Positions 1 through 8,855 of a stretch of DNA of 60,482 bases are shown here, piece by piece. The notes beneath the pieces were generated by a model that saw nothing but the letters and a program-made list of their open reading frames with translations, did no database searches and had not been told where the DNA came from. The stretch comes from Bdellovibrionales bacterium (GTDB lineage Bacteria; Bdellovibrionota; UBA1018; CAIMNF01). A program made the position numbers and the translations under genes. Every line of letters starts with the position of its first letter. The first letter of the stretch is position 1. The DNA is taken from the NCBI GenBank assembly GCA_947372355.1, contig CANBTI010000008.1:1-60482 (forward strand), written 5' to 3'.

Positions 1-482
1 TTTTTATCGTAGAGTCCAAACCCTGTATTATTCTTCGTGAGTTCAGTATCTGAAACTCGAGTGACAAAATTATAATATGCCTTACGAATCGTAAACATGA
101 GGGAAGATTCTTCACTCTCGGTTTTCACTCCAAGAACCACTTTGTATCCTTCACGCCACTTATGGATAAATGTCTCAATCATTTCTGGAGGATCTTGAAG
201 ATCTGCAACCAGTAGAATCACTGCATCACCCGTTGCCTGCAATAAACCATAATTAGGGGAACGAACCTGACCAAAATTGCGATTATTGATGATCACCTTA
301 ATTTTTTTATCTTCTTTAGCTAATCTACGTAATATTGATTGGCTTTTATCCTTTGAATCATTATCAATGAAAATATGCTCGTAATCAGTGATGTCCATTT
401 TTTTCAAAACAGCTCTGACCTGATTCACCAGTTCTTCAATATTTCCCTCTTCGTTGTAGCAGGGTGTTACGATACTAATCAA
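1..482 (-). CDS. GT2-family glycosyltransferase, C-terminus cut by window edge
   Basis: About 160 N-terminal residues read off the left edge. The protein starts with the GT2 signature (ISIVTPCYNEE, then a FIDNDSKD stretch) and carries DLQDPPE, the metal-binding motif of dolichyl-phosphate-mannose-synthase/ArnC-like polyprenyl-phosphate glycosyltransferases. Known for the family: transfer of a nucleotide-activated sugar to a lipid carrier at the inner face of the cytoplasmic membrane. I chose a TTG start at 480-482 because AGGAG lies about six bases upstream on this strand and no ATG fits before the first motif. The gene is divergent from, and essentially abuts, the sugar epimerase at 500. With the CDP-sugar genes downstream, a role in surface-polysaccharide assembly is likely (inference). 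C-terminal membrane helices expected in ArnC-like members would lie outside the window. Confidence 0.85.
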   Translation of the reverse strand, partial: MISIVTPCYNEEGNIEELVNQVRAVLKKMDITDYEHIFIDNDSKDKSQSILRRLAKEDKKIKVIINNRNFGQVRSPNYGLLQATGDAVILLVADLQDPPEMIETFIHKWREGYKVVLGVKTESEESSLMFTIRKAYYNFVTRVSDTELTKNNTGFGLYDK

Positions 483-499
483 TGGGGGCTCCTAACCTT

Positions 500-1450
500 A
501 TGAGTTTAACTTATCTTAATGATCTTCTTGAAATTGTACAATCTTTGGATGATGCAAAAGCCTCATTAAAAGATAAAAAAATATTCATTACGGGCGGCAC
601 AGGGTTTCTAGGTGTTTGGCTCGTTGATGCCTTGGTACAATTGGGTGCAAAACCCACTTTACTCACCCGAAATAAAGAAAGAGCTATTTCTAAAAATTTG
701 CCTTGGATCGAAGGGAATCTTAAAAATTTACCAGAACTAACGGGTAATTTTGATGAAGTGATTCACGCCGCAAATGATCTCACCCTTACCAGTGATGAGT
801 CCTTAGCTTCGGCGAAGAAAGTTTTCGATTTTGCTAAAAAATCTGGAGCTAAAAGAGTTCTGTTTCTCAGCTCAGGAGCTGCCTATCAAACTGAAAAAGC
901 AGAAACAAATGCCTACATTGGAAGTAAATTACTTATTGAAAAAGAAGGCACCGAACGATCAAGTCGAGGCGATTTTGAATTTAAAATTGCCCGTTGTTTT
1001 GCATTTATTGGGCCCCACCAGGATTTAAACTCTCACTTTGCAGCCACTCAATTTTTTAAAGATTTGATTGATCAAAAACCACTCACGGTAAAGGGTGATG
1101 GCAATCCCGTGAGATCTTTTCTTTATCCTACTGATTTTATGGTGGGTGTAATTAAAATTCTACTTCATGGTCGTTCAAATCAAATTTACAATTTAGGCTC
1201 AAATGAGGCAGCTAAAATCATTGATTTGGCAAATTTGGTGAATTCGCATCGTACGGGTGAAATTCCGCCAATCAATGTTCTCAATCAAGATTCAAAATCC
1301 TTGAGTCAAACCGATGTTTACCTTCCGGATATGAAACTCACAGAAACTGAACTGAATTTTCATCAAAAAATTAATTTAAAAGAAGCAGTCAAAAGAACCG
1401 CTAAATTTTATCAGGAAATGTTTCCTAATTCCAAAATTCGGGTGAATTAA
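500..1450 (+). CDS. NAD-dependent epimerase/dehydratase (extended SDR)
   Basis: A 316-residue extended short-chain dehydrogenase acting on a nucleotide sugar. Visible: Rossmann motif GGTGFLG near residue 30, the SSGAAY segment, the catalytic YIGSK (YxxxK), and the GDGNPVRSFLY substrate-side motif typical of dTDP/CDP-sugar dehydratases, epimerases and 4-ketoreductases. An in-frame ATG at 482 would add six residues. I prefer 500 because 482 falls inside the translation start of the divergent glycosyltransferase; neither start has a good ribosome-binding site. In a cluster that makes a CDP-4-keto-3,6-dideoxysugar, this is the obvious candidate for the ketoreductase or epimerase that finishes the sugar. 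The substrate cannot be read from sequence. Confidence 0.8.
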   Translation: MSLTYLNDLLEIVQSLDDAKASLKDKKIFITGGTGFLGVWLVDALVQLGAKPTLLTRNKERAISKNLPWIEGNLKNLPELTGNFDEVIHAANDLTLTSDESLASAKKVFDFAKKSGAKRVLFLSSGAAYQTEKAETNAYIGSKLLIEKEGTERSSRGDFEFKIARCFAFIGPHQDLNSHFAATQFFKDLIDQKPLTVKGDGNPVRSFLYPTDFMVGVIKILLHGRSNQIYNLGSNEAAKIIDLANLVNSHRTGEIPPINVLNQDSKSLSQTDVYLPDMKLTETELNFHQKINLKEAVKRTAKFYQEMFPNSKIRVN

Positions 1451-1529
1451 TATACCGCTGTACCTATCAAATTGACTAAGGCCTTTTACGATTTGACAGG
1501 CATAACCTTTCAATGTTACCCTATAATAG

Positions 1530-2660
1530 ATGCCCCACGAACGAAAAAGATCAGTTCATTTAGAATTAAATAAGTTATTGAAATATAGCCCAGCAGTAGC
1601 ACTTTTTGGACACAGACAAGTGGGTAAAACCACACTTTTATCGCAATTCACTCATGCACAGTATTTTACATTAGATGATGCCGCTACACTTGAAATTGCA
1701 AGGACCAGTCCCAAGAGTTTTATTGATCAAGCAAAAACTGGTTTAATGATCATTGATGAATGCCAGCTCGCACCAGAAGTATTTCCAGCCATTAAGGAAT
1801 ATATTCGCTTACACCCCAAACCGGGATCTTTTATTTTATCCGGATCAGTTCGATTCACATCAAGAAAACAAATTCGTGAATCATTAACAGGTAGAATTAT
1901 CATTCAAGAACTTCTTCCTTTTTCGATAAAAGAATCAGGAGGTAATATCAAAAACTCACTTAGCTATCTTAAAACAGGTGGCCTTCCTCGCCCGATGTTT
2001 ACAAGAGATGAAACCCTAAGGGCTCGAATGTTTGCTTCCTATCTAGATACTATTCTAAGTAGAGATTTACAATTGGTACTCCAAACATCTTTATCTACGA
2101 TTACCCTAAGAAGAGTATTGACCGAATTAGCTTATTCTCAGGGATCTCCATTGAATTATAGCTTGATTGCTAAAAACACTCGCGTTGCCATACCTACAGT
2201 AAGGAAATTAGTTAAAGCATTTGAGTCACTTTTTTTAATACGATTAATTCCGATTATTGGCGGTTCCGGTAGGTATACTGTTTTATTTGAAGACGTGGGT
2301 GAAGCAAGTTATTTAATGGGTCTAGCCCCTCCAAAACTAATTCAAGATATGCTTCGAATTACCTGGTCTAACTTGCGAGTATTCGCCCAAGTACAGTTTC
2401 CTAATGAACATGAATTTTATCAGTATAAAACCAGGGGGGGGGCTGAGGTAGATTTAGTCTTAAAAACTAAAAAATTTACTCATGGCTTTATTTTTAACCA
2501 TGACGAAGAACCCTCTGTTAAATCATTAGGAAGTGCTAAAGCTTTTATTAATAAAAATCCAAACGCATTTGTTTATTTAGTACATCCAAAAACAAAAACT
2601 CATCAATTGGCAAATAATATAAGGGTGATCGGACTCAGTGAAGTGGTTTCAAAACTTTAA
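1530..2660 (+). CDS. DUF4143-type AAA ATPase
   Basis: A 376-residue P-loop ATPase of the AAA_14/DUF4143 family. Walker A is GHRQVGKTT near residue 27 and Walker B is LIIDE near residue 75. ILSGS is a sensor-like motif, followed by a winged-helix-like middle and the C-terminal GAEVDLVL motif seen in DUF4143 proteins. The family is widespread and scattered, often in accessory regions, and its cell role is unknown. No Shine-Dalgarno sequence precedes the ATG; a TATAAT hexamer lies directly before it. A run of nine G at 2434-2442 sits in the coding sequence just before the conserved GAEVD motif. The gene separates the epimerase from the transketolase pair and overlaps the transketolase 3' end by 12 bases, so it looks like an insertion into the sugar cluster (inference). 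Confidence 0.8.
   Translation: MPHERKRSVHLELNKLLKYSPAVALFGHRQVGKTTLLSQFTHAQYFTLDDAATLEIARTSPKSFIDQAKTGLMIIDECQLAPEVFPAIKEYIRLHPKPGSFILSGSVRFTSRKQIRESLTGRIIIQELLPFSIKESGGNIKNSLSYLKTGGLPRPMFTRDETLRARMFASYLDTILSRDLQLVLQTSLSTITLRRVLTELAYSQGSPLNYSLIAKNTRVAIPTVRKLVKAFESLFLIRLIPIIGGSGRYTVLFEDVGEASYLMGLAPPKLIQDMLRITWSNLRVFAQVQFPNEHEFYQYKTRGGAEVDLVLKTKKFTHGFIFNHDEEPSVKSLGSAKAFINKNPNAFVYLVHPKTKTHQLANNIRVIGLSEVVSKL
2434..2442 (+). repeat. G9 homopolymer inside the DUF4143 gene
   Basis: Nine consecutive G in an AT-rich gene. They encode part of Thr-Arg-Gly-Gly-Ala immediately before the conserved AEVD motif. Loss or gain of one base would frameshift the last ~70 residues. Confidence 0.9.
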
Positions 2661-3566
2661 AGCATTTCCTAGCTCCAAAATTCGGGCCTGAACTCTGCGA
2701 TGGAGATCCGCATCCGACATCTGATGTTCTGAAAGTGCATACTGATAAGAGCCACATTGATGAGCAAAATGATCCTCTAGAGAAAACGAAGTGAGTTTTG
2801 TGTTGCAATGAACATCTTCAGAGATTTTTTCAGCTAAACTTGAAAACAATCCACCATATTTACTGTGTTCTTCTAACACCATCAAATGAGCATGCTTTTT
2901 TAATAACTCTAACTCTGGAAAAGGTTTGATCCGTGATATGGAATAAACCGAAACACCGAGTTTTTTACCTATTTCTTGGGCAATACTCGACATCGCACCA
3001 GTAGCCACCAATGCCACCGATTTCGATGATTCATGAATAGCGTGAATTCCAGAATGATTTAGTTTTACGGAATGAACCTCAGGACGATCACTTTTTCCAA
3101 TGCGAATATAAACCGGATGATCTGCCTTCATTGCTTCTTCAAAACAAACTTCTAATTCGAAACGATCACAAGGAGAATAAACACTTAAATTTGGAAGGGG
3201 TCTTAAACAAGCAATGTCTTCTGCACACTGATGAGATGAACCGAGCGTAGTATAAACAACCCCAGCACCATCTCCTAAAATAATCGCGGGGCGTTTGCTT
3301 AAACACAAATCGAGTTTAATTTGCTCCATCACTCTTACGGGAATAAAAGATGCGAGTCCGTAAATCAGTGGCCTTAATCCTACCTTACTCATTCCAGATG
3401 CATAGCCAATCATGGCTTGTTCCGAAACTCCTGCATTTATAAATTGATCGGGAGTAGCCTTTCTCATTTCATCGAATAATTCATACCCATGATCTCCAGA
3501 TAATACATATAAATTAGAGTTTTCTTTTGCTGATCGACTAATGAGTTTTGAAAGCATGGATCTCAT
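2649..3566 (-). CDS. Transketolase-like C-terminal subunit (split transketolase)
   Basis: A 305-residue protein equal to the pyrimidine-binding and C-terminal domains of transketolase or DXP synthase. Near the start are the GDHG and NAGVSEQAMIGYASGMS segments, where the Glu activates thiamine diphosphate. Further on come YTTLGSSHQCAEDIACLRPLPNL, a typical transketolase motif, and VATGAM of the C-terminal domain. It is translated after the N-terminal half with a four-base ATGA overlap (3563-3566), so the two chains should form one heteromeric enzyme. A full-length transketolase exists at 29326-31320, so this copy is not needed for the pentose phosphate pathway. Next to rfbFGH it may transfer a two-carbon unit to a ketosugar (inference). 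Confidence 0.85.
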   Translation of the reverse strand: MRSMLSKLISRSAKENSNLYVLSGDHGYELFDEMRKATPDQFINAGVSEQAMIGYASGMSKVGLRPLIYGLASFIPVRVMEQIKLDLCLSKRPAIILGDGAGVVYTTLGSSHQCAEDIACLRPLPNLSVYSPCDRFELEVCFEEAMKADHPVYIRIGKSDRPEVHSVKLNHSGIHAIHESSKSVALVATGAMSSIAQEIGKKLGVSVYSISRIKPFPELELLKKHAHLMVLEEHSKYGGLFSSLAEKISEDVHCNTKLTSFSLEDHFAHQCGSYQYALSEHQMSDADLHRRVQARILELGNALKF

Positions 3567-4429
3567 GATTTAATTCCTCCACTTTCTAACTCTTGAAGTG
3601 CCAGGGCTTTAGTTGTTGGATCAAGGCGAGTGTAGTGCCAAATATTATTTCTCTCCATGAAGGAAACACCCTTGCCCTTCACCGTTCTTGCGATCAATGC
3701 CCTAGGTCGATTTTCTTTAAAAGAAAGAAGGGCATCAGTCACTTTTTGCAAATCATGACCATCACATTCAAGAGTTTCAAACCCAAAGGCTTTAAACTTA
3801 TCTACAAATGGCTCCATATTAAGAACCTGTGAAGTTAAGCCCATAGCTTGAAATTCGTTTGCATCTACAATCACATAAAAGTTACTGAGTTTGTGATGAG
3901 CTGCAAACAGAAGTGCTTCCCAAATGGAACCTTCATTTAACTCTCCATCCCCTACAATCGTATAAACTTTTTGATCGGATTTATTTTGGAGTTGTAACCC
4001 CTTCGCAATTCCTACCCCGATCGGTAACCCATGCCCGAGTGATCCAGAGGTAACCTCACAACCTGGAATATGACTTTCGGATAAACCATGAAGTGCTGAG
4101 CCATCTGAAAAATATTTTTCCACCGCCCCATCACTAATCCATCCAAGCTCATGAAAACAAGCGTATTGAGCCATAACGCCATGCCCCTTTGAGAGCACCA
4201 AATAATCACGGTTTGGATCATTGGGGTTTTTAGAATTAAAATTGAGAACTTTTCCATAGAGTGAGCTCAGAATTTCAACCATGGAAAATGCACAGGCAAC
4301 ATGCACAGATTGGCCATTATAGGCCATATTAATGATCGTTTTTCGAAGCTCTTTTGGATTAAATTTCACTTTTAAAGGGTAGTCTATTTCTTCAGAAAAT
4401 GGTAACCAAATTGAAGCATGACAGATCAA
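3563..4429 (-). CDS. Transketolase-like N-terminal (ThDP pyrophosphate-binding) subunit
   Basis: The partner of the downstream C-terminal subunit. It carries SKGHG, the HIPGCEVTSGSLGHGLPIG-type segment and the thiamine-diphosphate/Mg motif GDGELNEGSIWEA followed about 25 residues later by VDAN. Family members usually begin about 20 residues into this frame, at a sequence like LRKTIINMAYNG. The true start may therefore be the GTG near 4369, which would remove the 12-base overlap with the divergent rfbF gene at 4418. Split transketolases of this kind are common in archaea and in bacterial secondary-metabolite or LPS clusters. The two genes run opposite to rfbFGH. Confidence 0.85.
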   Translation of the reverse strand: MICHASIWLPFSEEIDYPLKVKFNPKELRKTIINMAYNGQSVHVACAFSMVEILSSLYGKVLNFNSKNPNDPNRDYLVLSKGHGVMAQYACFHELGWISDGAVEKYFSDGSALHGLSESHIPGCEVTSGSLGHGLPIGVGIAKGLQLQNKSDQKVYTIVGDGELNEGSIWEALLFAAHHKLSNFYVIVDANEFQAMGLTSQVLNMEPFVDKFKAFGFETLECDGHDLQKVTDALLSFKENRPRALIARTVKGKGVSFMERNNIWHYTRLDPTTKALALQELESGGIKS

Positions 4430-5254
4430 ATCAATCTTAAAAATATACCCGTTTTTATTCTTGCCGGGGGCTTAGGCACTCGCATCAGTGAGGAAACCCA
4501 CGCTAAACCAAAACCCATGATTGAAGTGGGCGATATGCCCGTTTTGCTTCATTTGATGAAAAGTTATTATGCCCAAGGCTTTAGTGATTTTGTGATCTGT
4601 GCGGGCTATCGCTCTTGGTCGATCAAGGAGTATTTTTTAAATTACGAAACTCAAAACAATCATCTTGAAATTGATCACCGGGAATCACTTCATAATCCAG
4701 CTCGCGCCTTTAGCTCAAACCAAGCTCAAGAAAAATGGCGTGTGAGAGTGATTGATACGGGTTTAAACTCAATGACCGGCGCCCGCATTGCTCGAGCATA
4801 TGACATTGTCAATTCTCTTGAGCCGATTGAAACATTCGCGGTTACTTACGGCGATGGATTATCAGATGTAAATTTAATGAAAGAATTTAAATTTCATCAA
4901 GAAACTAAAAAAATTGGAACTCTTCTCGGTGTGAAACCAACCGCTCGTTTTGGTGAGCTTGAAGTGGGCGCAAATAACATCGTAGAAGGATTTTTAGAAA
5001 AGCCTGAATCCAAACAAGGATTGATCAATGGTGGTTTCTTTTTCTTTAAAAAGGATTTTAGAAAATACCTCTCTGCTGATGAAAGCTGTATTTTAGAGCG
5101 TGCTCCTCTTGAAAAACTAACCAAAGATCACGAACTCACCGTATTTGAACATTCTGGATTTTGGCATCCCATGGATACTCTACGCGATAAAACTTATCTT
5201 CAATCTTTGTGGGATGCGGGAAATGCACCTTGGGTAAGAAAAAATGAAAAATAA
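4418..5254 (+). CDS. rfbF: Glucose-1-phosphate cytidylyltransferase
   Basis: A 278-residue nucleotidyltransferase that makes CDP-glucose from glucose-1-phosphate and CTP, the first step to CDP-3,6-dideoxyhexoses. The signature LAGGLGTRISEET followed by KPKPMIEVG is specific to RfbF/AscA. Also visible are CAGYRSWSIKEYF, the YGDGLSDV metal site and the NGGFFFFKKDF region. Length is close to the family's usual ~257 residues plus a short tail. Its 3' end overlaps rfbG by 11 bases, giving an rfbFGH transcript with translational coupling. Confidence 0.93.
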   Translation: MTDQINLKNIPVFILAGGLGTRISEETHAKPKPMIEVGDMPVLLHLMKSYYAQGFSDFVICAGYRSWSIKEYFLNYETQNNHLEIDHRESLHNPARAFSSNQAQEKWRVRVIDTGLNSMTGARIARAYDIVNSLEPIETFAVTYGDGLSDVNLMKEFKFHQETKKIGTLLGVKPTARFGELEVGANNIVEGFLEKPESKQGLINGGFFFFKKDFRKYLSADESCILERAPLEKLTKDHELTVFEHSGFWHPMDTLRDKTYLQSLWDAGNAPWVRKNEK

Positions 5255-6230
5255 AATATTTGGCAATGTATTCATCACCGGTGCAACGGGTTTACTTGGA
5301 TCAGAATTATTATCTCAGATTCTTGAAAACAGGGAAGCAAACCGAATCGTTTGTTTAGTGCGCGACATTGTGCCCAGTAGCCGTTTTTTTACAGAAAAAT
5401 TTAATGAAAAAATCGTGCTCATTCAAGGCGATCTTCGCGATCAAGATCTCATTGATCGAGTTTTAAACGAGTATGAAATCAATACCGTATTTCACTTGGC
5501 TGCACAAACCATTGTGGGCCACGCTAACCTCCGCCCTACTGAAACTCTGGATGTAAATATCCGTGGAACTTGGGCATTAATGGAAGCTTGCCGCTTAAAT
5601 CAAAAAAACATTAAAACCATTTTATTTGCTTCCAGCGATAAGGCTTATGGAAACTTAAATGGCGAGCGCTATGATGAGAGCTTCCCACTCGCAGGACAAC
5701 ACCCTTACGATGTTTCAAAATCATGCGCGGATCTCATCTGCCAGATGTACGCCAAAACTTACCATACGCCGGTAGCCATCACCCGTTGTGGCAACTTTTT
5801 TGGCCCTGGTGATTTAAATGAAAATAGAATTTTTCCATCTACTATTTTATCGGTCATGAAAAACGAACGTCCGCAAATTCGCTCTAATGGATTATTTATT
5901 AGAGATTATATTTTTGTAAACGATGGAGCTGCCGCATATCGTACACTCGCTAAGAAAATGATCGAATCTCCAGAAAAATTTACAGGTGAAGCTTTTAATT
6001 TTTCTTATGAATTGAAACTAACCGTAATTGATGTGGTGAATACCATTTTAAAACAAATGGATTCTAAACTCACTCCTGAAATTTTAAATCAAAGTAGTCA
6101 TGAAATCCCTGTTCAAGCCCTGAACAGCGCTAAAGCAATCAAATTATTAAACTGGAAACCCCTGTTTGGTTTTGAAGAAGGCGTTAAAAAAACCGTGGAA
6201 TGGTATAAGAGCAATTACAATGAAAAATGA
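5244..6230 (+). CDS. rfbG: CDP-glucose 4,6-dehydratase
   Basis: A 328-residue extended SDR that converts CDP-glucose to CDP-4-keto-6-deoxyglucose. Visible: GATGLLGSELL nucleotide-binding motif at residues 10-20, HLAAQTIVGHA, SSDKAYG, and the catalytic YDVSK. The motifs ASSDKAYG and PYDVSKSCADLI are typical of RfbG/AscB rather than of dTDP-glucose dehydratase (RfbB). It lies between rfbF and rfbH with overlaps at both ends (11 bases each), which supports a single pathway operon. Confidence 0.92.
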   Translation: MKNKIFGNVFITGATGLLGSELLSQILENREANRIVCLVRDIVPSSRFFTEKFNEKIVLIQGDLRDQDLIDRVLNEYEINTVFHLAAQTIVGHANLRPTETLDVNIRGTWALMEACRLNQKNIKTILFASSDKAYGNLNGERYDESFPLAGQHPYDVSKSCADLICQMYAKTYHTPVAITRCGNFFGPGDLNENRIFPSTILSVMKNERPQIRSNGLFIRDYIFVNDGAAAYRTLAKKMIESPEKFTGEAFNFSYELKLTVIDVVNTILKQMDSKLTPEILNQSSHEIPVQALNSAKAIKLLNWKPLFGFEEGVKKTVEWYKSNYNEK

Positions 6231-7524
6231 TTCTGAATTTCGATTACAACTACTAGGCATCGCTCAACAAAATAAAGAACTATTAGAATCTAAAAAACTA
6301 GTTCCCGGAACTGATTACCTACCACCATCAGGTAAAGTGGTTGGATCCATGGAATTTGAAATGCTAATGCAAGCTTCTGTAGATATGTGGCTCACGGCTG
6401 GAAGATTTGCAGATCAATTTGAAGCAGAATTTCCAAAAGTTTGGGGCATGAAGGAAAGTTTACTCGTGAATTCTGGATCGAGTGCAAACTTGGTGGCCTT
6501 TTCAGCACTCACTAGTCCTAAATTAAGAGAACGCGCATTAAAGCCAGGTGATGAATTCATCACCACTGCTTGTGGATTTCCCACCACGGTTGCTCCTGCC
6601 GTTCAATTTGGAATGAAGCCCGTATTTATTGATGTAGACCTTGAAACTCAAAATGCAAGCGTTGAAAGCATTGAACGTGCAATCACCCCAAAAACAAAGT
6701 TAATCATGATTGCCCACTCACTCGGGAATCCATTTCGCTCAGATTTAATCGCTAAAATTTGCAAAGAAAAAAATATTTGGTTCATTGAAGATTGTTGTGA
6801 TGCTCTTGGCGCTAAAGTTGGAGATCAACACGTTGGAACCTACGGTGATTTTGCTACTTGTTCTTTTTATCCTGCTCATCACATCACCATGGGTGAAGGT
6901 GGAGCCGTACTCACGAATAATCATCAGCTCTATAAGATTGCGATGAGCTTTAGAGATTGGGGTAGAGATTGTTATTGCCCTCCTGGGGTTTCCGATTCTT
7001 GTGGCGCGCGCTTTGATTGGAAATTAGGCTCCTTACCAAAAGGCTATGATCACAAGTATATCTATTCACACTTAGGATATAATTTAAAAACCACTGATTT
7101 TCAGGCAGCGATCGGATTAGCACAACTTCAGCGTTTACCCACTTTCATTAAAAAGAGACAAGAAAATCATGAGTATTTAGATCAATGCTTAAAAAATCTT
7201 GGCTTAGAAGAAAAAATCATTCTCACTAAAGCAACCCCTGGCACTTCACCTTCTTGGTTTGGTTTTTATCTTACCCTGAGAGAAGAAGACAAAAGAAGAT
7301 CAGTGGTTCAATTTTTGGAAGCCAACAAGGTTGGAACTCGATTGTTATTTGCTGGGAATTTAATTCGTCAACCAGCATTTAGAGACGTTCCTCATGAAGT
7401 TTCAGGAACCTTGATTAATACCGATAAAATCATGAGTGATGGTTTTTGGGTTGGGATCTGGCCTGGTCTAGATAAACCTCACATGGAATACATTGCTGAG
7501 ATGATTAAAAAATCTCTCGTTTAA
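6220..7524 (+). CDS. rfbH: CDP-6-deoxy-4-keto-D-glucose 3-dehydrase (E1)
   Basis: A 434-residue PMP-dependent, iron-sulfur dehydrase that removes the C3 hydroxyl of CDP-4-keto-6-deoxyglucose. The usual Schiff-base lysine of aminotransferases is replaced by His in FYPAHHITMGEGGA, the hallmark of RfbH/AscC. The Cys-rich stretch DCYCPPGVSDSC, with a cysteine farther upstream, matches the [2Fe-2S] ligand pattern. I start at the ATG at 6220, which overlaps the rfbG stop, because family proteins begin with a short helical head before the VPGTDYLPPSGK motif. The reductase partner (E3, RfbI/AscD) is not in the window. Confidence 0.93.
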   Translation: MKNDSEFRLQLLGIAQQNKELLESKKLVPGTDYLPPSGKVVGSMEFEMLMQASVDMWLTAGRFADQFEAEFPKVWGMKESLLVNSGSSANLVAFSALTSPKLRERALKPGDEFITTACGFPTTVAPAVQFGMKPVFIDVDLETQNASVESIERAITPKTKLIMIAHSLGNPFRSDLIAKICKEKNIWFIEDCCDALGAKVGDQHVGTYGDFATCSFYPAHHITMGEGGAVLTNNHQLYKIAMSFRDWGRDCYCPPGVSDSCGARFDWKLGSLPKGYDHKYIYSHLGYNLKTTDFQAAIGLAQLQRLPTFIKKRQENHEYLDQCLKNLGLEEKIILTKATPGTSPSWFGFYLTLREEDKRRSVVQFLEANKVGTRLLFAGNLIRQPAFRDVPHEVSGTLINTDKIMSDGFWVGIWPGLDKPHMEYIAEMIKKSLV

Positions 7525-7525
7525 C

Positions 7526-8746
7526 ATGCGCTCTATTTTAAAACAAAAACTCCTCTGGATCGCGGCACTTGGTTACTTTGTCGATCTTTTTGATCTTGTG
7601 CTCTACGGAGTGGTTCGCGTTTCTAGTCTTCGTGAAATCGGAATCCCCGAATCAGATGTATTTACTTGGGGAGCTACTCTACTCAATTATCAAATGGGCG
7701 GAATGCTGTTCGGTGGATTCGTTTGGGGGGCCATTGGCGATAAACATGGCCGAAGAGAAGCTTTATTTGGTTCGATTTTAATTTATTCTCTCGCTACATT
7801 TGCCAATGCGTTTGTTACCGACGTTCACACTTATGCTCTCCTGAGATTCATCGCCGGTTTCGGATTAGCGGGAGAATTAGGCGCAGCGATCACACTCGTG
7901 AGTGAAGCACTTCCACAAAAATCGCGCGGACTAGGCTCTGCCTTTATTGCCACTATCGGTTTTGCTGGAGCAGCATTTTCTTCTTTCATCACTCAACACA
8001 TGAGCTGGCAACATACTTATGAACTGGGAGGCATGTTAGGAATAGCCCTCTTAATTGCACGCATGAGCGTTCATGAATCTTCTTTGTTTTTAAAAGCTAA
8101 AATGAAGAACGCGGAAGTGGCTTGGGGATCATTTAAACAAATTGTGATTTCAAAACAACGGCTCAAGATTTTCACACTTGGATTGATCGCTGGAATACCG
8201 ATTTGGTATGTCGCTGGAATTCTATCTTACTTTGCTCCTGAGTTTGCGAAAGGATATCGAATTACCGGTGAAGTGACAGCCGGTACCACCATCATGGTGG
8301 GATACATTGGCGCAATGATCGGAGATATCAGCTGTGGATATTTAAGTCAGTGGCTTCAGTCTAGAAAAAAAGCAGTCTTCATTTTTATGTTGGTGGGCGC
8401 GATCATGGCTATTTCGAGTGCATTTTTTCTTTACGATCAAAGCGCAACTACCTTTTATTTCACCCGAATGATCATTGGATTTGGAAACGGATTTTTTGCC
8501 ATGCTGATTGCGTGGATGGCTGAAGTTTTTGGAACGAATCTCAGGGCAACGGTAGCCATCACGATTTCTAATCTGATTCGCGGTTCCGTGATTCCACTCA
8601 CTCTTGCCATTCAATTTTTAAAAGATCGAATTGGATTCAACCGAGCTTCGATCCTGATTGGGGTGGTTTGCTTTGGCTCAGCTTTGGTTGCAACTCTCTT
8701 TATTCCTGAGACATTTCATCGGGAACTCGATTATTTGGAAGAATAA
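7526..8746 (+). CDS. MFS transporter, sugar-porter-like
   Basis: A 406-residue membrane protein with about 12 predicted helices. It has the MFS loop 2-3 motif in GAIGDKHGRREALFG and a second related DISCGYLSQWLQSRKK segment after helix 8. The IPETF end of helix 12 is characteristic of the sugar-porter and metabolite:proton symporter groups. It begins two bases after the rfbH stop, so it is in the same operon. The substrate is unknown. A role in uptake of a precursor or export linked to the CDP-sugar genes is only suggested by position. Confidence 0.8.
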   Translation: MRSILKQKLLWIAALGYFVDLFDLVLYGVVRVSSLREIGIPESDVFTWGATLLNYQMGGMLFGGFVWGAIGDKHGRREALFGSILIYSLATFANAFVTDVHTYALLRFIAGFGLAGELGAAITLVSEALPQKSRGLGSAFIATIGFAGAAFSSFITQHMSWQHTYELGGMLGIALLIARMSVHESSLFLKAKMKNAEVAWGSFKQIVISKQRLKIFTLGLIAGIPIWYVAGILSYFAPEFAKGYRITGEVTAGTTIMVGYIGAMIGDISCGYLSQWLQSRKKAVFIFMLVGAIMAISSAFFLYDQSATTFYFTRMIIGFGNGFFAMLIAWMAEVFGTNLRATVAITISNLIRGSVIPLTLAIQFLKDRIGFNRASILIGVVCFGSALVATLFIPETFHRELDYLEE

Positions 8747-8799
8747 CGCCTCAACTCTTTAAAGATTCTTTGTTTTTAGAATAAAACCCAATACTTTTG

Positions 8800-8828
8800 T
8801 TGCACATAGTCCGAATTTCGACTACAAC
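8800..8828 (+). promoter_or_regulatory. Sigma-70-like promoter of the secreted protein at 8856
   Basis: TTGCAC and TACAAC are separated by 17 bases, with a GGGGGA ribosome-binding site at about 8847-8852 ahead of the GTG start. Confidence 0.5.
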
Positions 8829-8855
8829 CCCACCAAGCTAACGAAAGGGGGAATC

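Noticed and set aside
1493-1527. TTGACA and TATAAT before the DUF4143 gene as a promoter
   Set aside because: The spacing is 23 bases, and the start would fall after the ATG at 1530; not functional as a standard pair for that start.
1530-2660. DUF4143 gene as a complete insertion sequence or toxin-antitoxin unit
   Set aside because: No terminal inverted repeats, target duplication or partner gene can be seen around it.
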